A stretch of 64,000 bases of DNA from Oscillospiraceae bacterium HV4-5-C5C (GTDB taxonomy: Bacteria; Bacillota; Clostridia; Saccharofermentanales; Fastidiosipilaceae), in assembly GCA_012034405.1 (NCBI GenBank), contig JAAVLZ010000001.1, positions 1 through 64,000 on the forward strand, read 5' to 3'. Position 1 is the first letter of the stretch; every line of letters starts with the position of its first letter. The position numbers and the translations under genes are program-made. Shown in pieces: positions 58,081 to 64,000 of this stretch. The notes beneath the pieces were generated by a model. The model made no database searches. It saw nothing but the letters and a program-made list of their open reading frames with translations, and was not told the DNA's origin.

Positions 58081-59607
58081 ATGCTACTACAGCCAGCCGA
58101 TGAGCGATTAATTAAAATAGTAGAGACGCTGATTTTTGCGGACGATTGGATTACCATAGCTGCATTGTCTCGGGAAACCCGGATTGTAGAGCGCACCTGT
58201 CATGCTGATCTTAAAAAGATTCGCACTAACTGGGGGAAACTGCTGCTGATTGAAACCTCAAATAAGCTGGGTATACGGGTGCAAAACCACAGCACGGCAA
58301 TTTTTACCTCCATCTGTATGGATATCGTCAGAGAGACAATTGTCTTTCGCATCCTTGAAGTAATAGTAGCCAGACCTCGGCAGACCGCGCAGTACTACGC
58401 GGACCGCCTGGATATCAGTGTCTCCAGCCTCTTGCGCCAGATTAAGCGGATTAATCAGCAATCCGCAAAACATGGTCACTTCACGATCAGCCGGCGGCAG
58501 TCACAGTATCAGCTGGAGGGAGATGAAATCTATATCCGCGTTGCGGCAGCCGGGTTGTCCGTTTTATTTTGTGAAACAACCTATCTGACTAAGCTCCTGG
58601 ACTCCTCCGATCAGCTGCTCAGGCAGATACTGGCAGCGGATCTTGATATGATTCCGGCAGGCGGTCAGGATTTGTGGTCCAGGCTGATGATCATGGCGCT
58701 TCATGTAGCATTAAAACGCGAGCAAGCCGGTTTTCATGCTGTTCAGCTTCTCAAAAAGCAGCCCGCAACGTGTTACCGGCTGCCACCACAGCGCGTTCAG
58801 GACCTTCGCCGTTTATATCCGGGGGTAACACCAGCGGCCATCACCAATATAACTGCGTTTCTGCGCTCTTTTGGCCAGTCTGCCTTTGACCCCGCTGCTC
58901 TGGCCATCATTAATGAGGGGATACAAAACTTATGTAACCAGCTGAACGGGGGAATACCGTTTGTTATACCAGCTGACTTGCTCCCGATTATCCGGCAGCG
59001 GTTTTACAAATTCATATCACTGAATATCCATACCCCCAACCGGGAGGATAGCTTGTTTACGCGCTTAGGCAAATATACGCAGATATTTGCCCGTGAGGAG
59101 CCGGAAGCATATGTGGCCATAAAACAGGCCCTGAAGGATTTTGAGGTTAACACCGGCTATCCCCTCTCGGACCTGACGGATGAGGTCATCCGTTTTCTGC
59201 TGACTTATCTGCCGGAGCTCTGTCATAAAACCGTTGATCTTCAGGTTATTATACTGGGTGATTTTGGGCTTGAAAGCGAACAGTTCCTGGCTCATTATTT
59301 TACCTCGGTCTTCAATATGACAGACCGGGTAAGGCTGCATGTTCATTGTTATGCTAAAAACAGGCCGCCGCAGAAGCTGGCGCTGGAACAAGCAGATCTG
59401 TTTTTAACAACCGACCTTAAACCGGCGGTGTTGCACCCGCACACGATTTTGGTGGAGGATTATCCGTCAGAAAAAACTCTGCAGGTTATCCGCCAGGAAA
59501 TCCAGCTTATCCGGCGTGAAAAAGCGCTGCCTGAGGCAGCAGCACAAACAGGCGCATATCCGGGACAGCCCAGACCCAAGGGAGAAATCAGGCATTATGA
59601 AGCATAA
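58081..59607 (+). CDS. Mga-type transcription regulator, first of a pair
   Basis: 508 aa from ATG 58081, eight bases after GAGGTGA; the GTG at 58069 lies within that site. Two N-terminal helix-turn-helix regions are seen: ADDWITIAALSRETRIVERTCHADLKKIR and QYYADRLDISVSSLLRQIKRI. A helical middle follows, then a C-terminal EIIB-like fold (VIILGDFGLESEQFLAHYF, DLFLTTDLKPA, ILVEDYPSEKTL). Such regulators are usually tuned by PTS phosphorylation, but no PTS gene adjoins. It overlaps the paralogue by 11 nt. Confidence 0.8.
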   Translation: MLLQPADERLIKIVETLIFADDWITIAALSRETRIVERTCHADLKKIRTNWGKLLLIETSNKLGIRVQNHSTAIFTSICMDIVRETIVFRILEVIVARPRQTAQYYADRLDISVSSLLRQIKRINQQSAKHGHFTISRRQSQYQLEGDEIYIRVAAAGLSVLFCETTYLTKLLDSSDQLLRQILAADLDMIPAGGQDLWSRLMIMALHVALKREQAGFHAVQLLKKQPATCYRLPPQRVQDLRRLYPGVTPAAITNITAFLRSFGQSAFDPAALAIINEGIQNLCNQLNGGIPFVIPADLLPIIRQRFYKFISLNIHTPNREDSLFTRLGKYTQIFAREEPEAYVAIKQALKDFEVNTGYPLSDLTDEVIRFLLTYLPELCHKTVDLQVIILGDFGLESEQFLAHYFTSVFNMTDRVRLHVHCYAKNRPPQKLALEQADLFLTTDLKPAVLHPHTILVEDYPSEKTLQVIRQEIQLIRREKALPEAAAQTGAYPGQPRPKGEIRHYEA

Positions 59608-61141
59608 CAGTCCATTGAACAGCACTGAAGATCGCATGATTAAAATTCTCAACTACCTGTTTTTTTGCGATGGCTGGATATTGCTGCAGGATCTGGCCGC
59701 CCAGGTTGGTGCGACTGAAAAGGCGGTAATGGAAACGCTGGAGCAGATAAAAACCAGGTGGGGACAGACTTTGGGGATCTACTCAGATCCTAAACGGGGG
59801 TTGATCCTGCAAAGCCGCAGCACCGCTCAGCTTAGAGCGGCAATCAGTTCAATTTTGAGGGAGTCTGAAACCTTCCGCCTGATTCAGTTGCTGTATAAAA
59901 GCCCTTTTGGTTCAGCAGCAGATTACGCACAGCAGCTCTATATCAGCGTTTCCAGTCTCCGGCGTCTGGTCAGTAAATTGAACCGTATCTTTTCAGACAT
60001 GAACATGCAGATTCATAGCCGGGACAATGAACTATATCTGACGGCTAAAAACGAGGCTTACTTATGTAAACATATAGCCTGCACCTATATTGAAATGTTT
60101 GGTCTTGATCAGGCTACCACCGGCATGGGGTATGAGGCGGACGCGTTAAGGCATATCGTTTTTGACCATATTCTGGATAGTAACTATATGACGGAAGACC
60201 TGACCATTGATTACTATATTGCTTTTGCTGCGGTAATCCTGACCCGTTACAATCAGGGCTTTGAGGGGATCGGTCAGCAGATGGCAAATTTGCCGGCACC
60301 CGACAAAACCATAGAGATGTGGCAATGGCCTGAAAACCTGCAGGCTTATATGAAGCAGACCTTTCCCCATGTTCACAGCCGTCATCTCACCATGATGCGC
60401 CGGATTTTTCAGCAAACCAACCTGCCCAGTACTCATACACCGGAAGCCCAGGCTATCATAAGCAAGGCCTCACAAACCTTGAGCGGTATTTATGAACAGG
60501 TACAGCTGCAAGCTTCTTCCGCTTTGCTTCAAAAGCTCGCTGTGCAGTTTTATTATCTCTATCTGGATTTCACTACCTACCCATATCCGACCTCTTTATT
60601 TTTGGACCGTGTAGATTATTTTGTCAGGGGTTATCATCAGGCTAATCCGCAGCTCTGTGCTATTGTCAGCACAGAGCTTGAGAAGCTGATAAAAAGTATC
60701 TCCCCAAACATGCTCATTCAGCAAAACACCATAGTTTACCGCTGTTGCCTGTCGGATCCGCGTCTGTGCAGTCAGGTACCGGCTGCCCGGATATTGCTGA
60801 TTCATGACCTGGGTTATGAAGCTGCCAGAATATGGTCTCAGCGCTTGCAACAAGCCTTACAGATTAACGGTAACCAATCTGGCATGGTAGTCGATACCCT
60901 GCTCTATGATAAGCTGGACCAAAAACAGGTTCCGGCCGATTATGATCTGGTGCTGACCACGAACCTGGATCTCAAGGCCCATGCTGTACCGCTGCTCCTG
61001 ATTGATGACTATCCAACCGGAAAATCTATCGGAAAGGTACTGAACCGGCTCCGACAAGGCAATGCTCAGGTTAAATCTGCTGCAACCGTAACTGCGGCAG
61101 TTACAGCAGTCCCTAAGGATATGCAGCAACTTGTCCTCTGA
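59597..61141 (+). CDS. Mga-type transcription regulator, second of a pair
   Basis: 514 aa from ATG 59597 with GGGAGAAATCAGGC ahead; the frame is open from 59516 without a site. It has the same layout as its neighbour: first HTH DGWILLQDLAAQVGATEKAVMETLEQIK, second HTH SAADYAQQLYISVSSLRRLVSKLNRI, and a C-terminal EIIB-like region (ARILLIHDLGYEAARIWSQRL, DLVLTTNLDLK, VPLLLIDDYPTGKSI). The two share low identity, so the duplication is old. A Val/Ala/Thr-rich tail ends it. It converges with the lactonase gene. Confidence 0.8.
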   Translation: MKHNSPLNSTEDRMIKILNYLFFCDGWILLQDLAAQVGATEKAVMETLEQIKTRWGQTLGIYSDPKRGLILQSRSTAQLRAAISSILRESETFRLIQLLYKSPFGSAADYAQQLYISVSSLRRLVSKLNRIFSDMNMQIHSRDNELYLTAKNEAYLCKHIACTYIEMFGLDQATTGMGYEADALRHIVFDHILDSNYMTEDLTIDYYIAFAAVILTRYNQGFEGIGQQMANLPAPDKTIEMWQWPENLQAYMKQTFPHVHSRHLTMMRRIFQQTNLPSTHTPEAQAIISKASQTLSGIYEQVQLQASSALLQKLAVQFYYLYLDFTTYPYPTSLFLDRVDYFVRGYHQANPQLCAIVSTELEKLIKSISPNMLIQQNTIVYRCCLSDPRLCSQVPAARILLIHDLGYEAARIWSQRLQQALQINGNQSGMVVDTLLYDKLDQKQVPADYDLVLTTNLDLKAHAVPLLLIDDYPTGKSIGKVLNRLRQGNAQVKSAATVTAAVTAVPKDMQQLVL

Positions 61142-61170
61142 GCTTTATACACCTGAGCGGGCTTTTATCG

Positions 61171-62424
61171 TCATAGCCAACCGTTGCAAAGGCAAGCCGG
61201 CGCCAGCACCGGATACCGATCGCGCGTCAGGGTCAGCTGACCGTCATTGGTAAGTTTCAGCCTGGACAGATAATCACTCCGCTCATTGGCGCAATAAATA
61301 TCTCCCGTCCCCGTCAGCTGCGCAAAGTCCCTGGGCCAGGATCCGCCACAGTCTGAGCAGGAGATCAGGGTCAGTTGTCCGTTCACAGCTGCTTTAACGC
61401 TGCATAGCAGATTACTGCCCCTGACACTGGCCAAAAGAAACTGTCTGTTCTGACACCAGTGCAAGGCCGCCGCAGCAGGCAAAGCTTCCTGGTTGCCCGG
61501 CAGCTCTTTTAGGCTCAGCCGATCCTGAATATCAAAAGTATCCGACTGCCACTTCAGCGAAAAGAGCTCACAGGACAATTCAGTTAATAAATAGGCGTGG
61601 AAACCGTCCTGATCCCAAAGCAAATGGCGCGGTCCACTGCCGCCAGGCAGGGTCAGAGGCAAGTGTAAGGGTAAAGTCAGCGGTAACAGGCTGAATTCTC
61701 TCTTCAGGTGAGCCAGCTGGTCGTGGTCCAGGGTGGACCGTAAGAGCGCCAGCCGGCGGCCAAGGCTTTGCCGGAGCTCCTGCAGCGGGTATGCCAGAAT
61801 ACAGTCAAGGCCCAGGTCAGTTGCCAGCAGCCAGCGTTGCTGCGGGTCTGTTCCCACCCAATGAACATGGGAAGCGGCTGATAACTGCCTGGCCCTCTGA
61901 CTGTCGCCAGGTCTGAGCGCGCCCAGATACAGCAGTTCAGGCAGACTGGCGTCCGGCTGCCAATCAGCCGCCAGACAGCTGATGGTGCCGCTGCTGTAAT
62001 CAGCCGTAAATACATACAGGCCATCAAAATATAAAAAGCAAGGCGCCAGAGCCGGTATTGCCTGACGCCGGGCCAATCCTGTTCCCGGGTTAAACGCCAG
62101 TAAGGCGCTCGACGGATCGGTTTGATTTTCAGGACTGCGTTCCTGGACAGCCAGATACCAGTCCTGCCAGCGGGCAAGATCCGCTTGAGGCTCTCCCCCG
62201 GCTGGCGCTTCAGCCTGCGCGCGGATAATATATGAGCAATCGCTGACATCCACCACCGCAGCCCGGCCACGGGTATCCAGCGTGGTCAGTTCCAGCGAAG
62301 TCAGACGCTGATTGTCCTGCAGAGTCAGCGGCGTTCCCGGCGGTTCAGCCGCCGGACTGCCGGCGGCTGCCGCCTGCGGGCGGTGCTGTGCCGGACGCGC
62401 ATAGCCACCGATGATCCCGCTCAT
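61171..62424 (-). CDS. Lactonase-family seven-bladed beta-propeller
   Basis: 417 aa. Repeating blade motifs (LYVFTADYSSGTISCL, SAASHVHWVGTDPQQRWLLATDLGLDCILAYPL, GSGPRHLLWDQDGFHAYLLTELSCELFSL, WPRDFAQL) mark the Lactonase (YbhE/Pgl-like) family. An N-terminal Gly/Ala/Pro-rich stretch (about 10-35) is unusual. The family includes 6-phosphogluconolactonase. It starts inside the citrate synthase stop (ATGA), so it is co-translated with that enzyme. Confidence 0.75.
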   Translation of the reverse strand: MSGIIGGYARPAQHRPQAAAAGSPAAEPPGTPLTLQDNQRLTSLELTTLDTRGRAAVVDVSDCSYIIRAQAEAPAGGEPQADLARWQDWYLAVQERSPENQTDPSSALLAFNPGTGLARRQAIPALAPCFLYFDGLYVFTADYSSGTISCLAADWQPDASLPELLYLGALRPGDSQRARQLSAASHVHWVGTDPQQRWLLATDLGLDCILAYPLQELRQSLGRRLALLRSTLDHDQLAHLKREFSLLPLTLPLHLPLTLPGGSGPRHLLWDQDGFHAYLLTELSCELFSLKWQSDTFDIQDRLSLKELPGNQEALPAAAALHWCQNRQFLLASVRGSNLLCSVKAAVNGQLTLISCSDCGGSWPRDFAQLTGTGDIYCANERSDYLSRLKLTNDGQLTLTRDRYPVLAPACLCNGWL

Positions 62425-63788
62425 GCCTTTTCTGAGCCCAGGCGGTTTTCCATGGGTGTATAGGCTCTGCGGCGAGCGATTGATTTATAAGCCGGCCGCA
62501 TAATCCGGCCTCCGGAAATCAGTTCCTCTAAGCGATGAGCTGACCAGCCGGAGATACGGGCAACCGCAAAGATCGGAGAATAGAGTTCCTCCGGAATCCC
62601 CAGCATTTTATAAACAAAGCCGGAAAAGAAATCCACATTGGCGCAGACCTGCTTATCGTTGTTTTTGACATTATTAAAAACCGCTGGCGCCAGGCGCTCC
62701 ACATCCAGGTACAATTGATATTCATCATCCATATGGTTGACATACGCCAGCTGCCGCGCGTAGTCACGCAAGAGTTTGGCCCGGGGGTCAGAGAGCGTGT
62801 AAACGGCATGACCGATACCGTAAATCAGGCCGGAACGGTCAAACGCCTGCTTGGTCAGCAGCCGGGTCAGATAGTCGCTGAGCTCGTCTTCCGAACGCCA
62901 GTTGCTGACATTGGCTTTCAGGTCCTGCATCATGGCATAGGCTTTGCCGGAAGCGCCGCCGTGCTGAGGGCCCTTTAAGGAACCCAAAGCCGCAGCGATC
63001 GCCGAGTAGGTATCTGTACCGGTTGAAGTAACTGCTCTGGTTACAAAAGTCGAATTATTTCCGCCGCCGTGATCTGCGTGCAACACCAGGGCCAGATCCA
63101 GCACCCTTGCCTCAAGCTCGGTAAACTGTCCGTCCGGTCTGATCAGATAAAGCAGATTCTCAGCGGTGTTGTACTCAGGCCTGGGCGCATGAATAAACAG
63201 GCTTTTTTTGTCAATATAATGGGACTTGGCCATATATCCATAGGCTGCCAGAGCCGGGAAACGGGCAATCAGGCGGACGCACTGAATAAAGACATTCTCC
63301 GGGGAAATATCATCCGCATTATCATCTGAAGCGTAGAGGTTCAGGACGGAACGGGCCATTTTATTCATGATGTCCCGGCTGGGATGCTTCAGGATCAGAT
63401 CCTCTAAAAAATTCTCCGGCAGATCCCGGTTGCAGCTCAGGGACGCGTTAAATACGTCCAGCTCTTTTTGCGTAGGCAGCTCGCCGAACAGCAAAAGGTA
63501 GGTAGTTTCTTCAAAGCCAAAGCGTTTTTCATCATAAAAGCCGTGTACCAGGTCCTCCACATCAATGCCGTGGTAGAACAGGTGCCCCTCACAGGGAACC
63601 CGTTCGCCATCATCCATAATATAGGAATAGACCTCACCGATTTCTGTCAGGCCGGCCAATACGCCCGTCCCGTTATCATTTCTTAAGCCGCGCTTCACGC
63701 CATAACGCTCAAATAATTCAGGGGGTATTTGCCGGCGGGTCTTTGCATGCTGGTAAAGCTCTGCGGTTTTGCTCTCTTGATCATTCAT
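62421..63788 (-). CDS. gltA: Citrate synthase
   Basis: 455 aa, GGGAGG eleven bases before the ATG. Active-site segments are present: catalytic histidine region HADHGGGNNSTFVTR and GSLKGPQHGGASGKA, and the late GIGHAVYTLSDPRAKLL. It condenses oxaloacetate and acetyl-CoA. The neighbouring aconitase suggests an oxidative TCA branch feeding 2-oxoglutarate and glutamate. Confidence 0.96.
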   Translation of the reverse strand: MNDQESKTAELYQHAKTRRQIPPELFERYGVKRGLRNDNGTGVLAGLTEIGEVYSYIMDDGERVPCEGHLFYHGIDVEDLVHGFYDEKRFGFEETTYLLLFGELPTQKELDVFNASLSCNRDLPENFLEDLILKHPSRDIMNKMARSVLNLYASDDNADDISPENVFIQCVRLIARFPALAAYGYMAKSHYIDKKSLFIHAPRPEYNTAENLLYLIRPDGQFTELEARVLDLALVLHADHGGGNNSTFVTRAVTSTGTDTYSAIAAALGSLKGPQHGGASGKAYAMMQDLKANVSNWRSEDELSDYLTRLLTKQAFDRSGLIYGIGHAVYTLSDPRAKLLRDYARQLAYVNHMDDEYQLYLDVERLAPAVFNNVKNNDKQVCANVDFFSGFVYKMLGIPEELYSPIFAVARISGWSAHRLEELISGGRIMRPAYKSIARRRAYTPMENRLGSEKA

Positions 63789-63821
63789 CTCGGTAGTCGC
63801 CTCCCTTATTAATGTGTTTTA

Positions 63822-64000
63822 TTATGCCCGGGCCAGATGGCCGGCACGGGTCAGATTTAATAAACCGCCGGACAGCAGCATATCCCGCTGTCTGTCACTG
63901 ATGGTCAGACGGCAGGGTATGATCTTACCGGTATTTTGAACGCTTACCCGTACGGGCTGTCCGTCCGCCGCGGCCGTAACCTGATCAACAGCGTGATCAA
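63822..64000 (-). CDS. Aconitate hydratase, C-terminal end (partial)
   Basis: The frame is open from the right edge and ends in TAA at 63824-63822, about 30 bases before citrate synthase. The tail ISDRQRDMLLSGGLLNLTR matches the C-terminus of Aquifex-type aconitases. It would isomerise citrate to isocitrate. The rest of the gene is outside the window. Confidence 0.8.
   Translation of the reverse strand, partial: DHAVDQVTAAADGQPVRVSVQNTGKIIPCRLTISDRQRDMLLSGGLLNLTRAGHLARA

Overview
The window is a piece of a Gram-positive, clostridia-type (Firmicutes) chromosome. Evidence: the classic Firmicutes order efp, asp23/amaP/DUF2273, nusB, xseA, xseB, ispA, dxs, nadK, argR, recN; RNase Y (rny) next to ymdB; PgpH, PhoH, YbeY, Era and RecO in their usual neighbourhood; and strong GGAGG-type ribosome binding sites. 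The spoIVB-spo0A pair that follows recN in spore formers is missing, which suggests a non-sporulating lineage. The genus cannot be settled from the sequence alone.

Region 1 (1 to about 14.04 kb) is the right part of a prophage with siphovirus-type tail genes. In order: a tail-assembly chaperone pair joined by a probable programmed -1 frameshift, a foreign-looking MerR/TipA-type regulator, the tape measure protein, tail and baseplate proteins, two probable fibre proteins, holin, amidase endolysin, a terminator, then a small-zinc-finger / SHOCT-like / two-large-serine-recombinase integration module. Head genes and the left end lie outside the window.

Region 2 (14.2-18.8 kb) is an arsenic resistance operon: arsR, a DUF2703-like Cys-rich protein, acr3, arsD, arsA, arsC. 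It has a consensus promoter overlapped by a perfect palindrome. A cluster of TGCACCCCCT repeats and a terminator mark its end at 18.8-18.9 kb.

Region 3 (19-64 kb) is the host chromosome. It opens with a GH43 glycosidase and a nuclease-helicase fusion on the + strand. A long, tightly overlapping - strand block follows: recO, a ybeY-era gene fusion, pgpH, phoH, two DUF881 genes, rluD, lspA, a lipoprotein, ymdB and rny. Next come a divergent pseudouridine synthase and the recN-to-efp block (nusB carries a tandem-repeat acidic tail), yqeG, lysC, a degenerate polysaccharide-deacetylase-like membrane protein, parC/parE, and a tRNA-Arg/tRNA-Gly pair. The window ends with a DUF6504-like gene, two tandem Mga-type regulators behind a 14-bp inverted repeat, and a - strand aconitase (partial), citrate synthase, lactonase-family operon.

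The most unusual items are the YbeY-Era fusion, the regulator inserted inside the phage tail operon, the two coupled serine recombinases, the nusB repeat tail, the tandem Mga genes with their palindromic promoter, and an apparent AUU start codon for rny.
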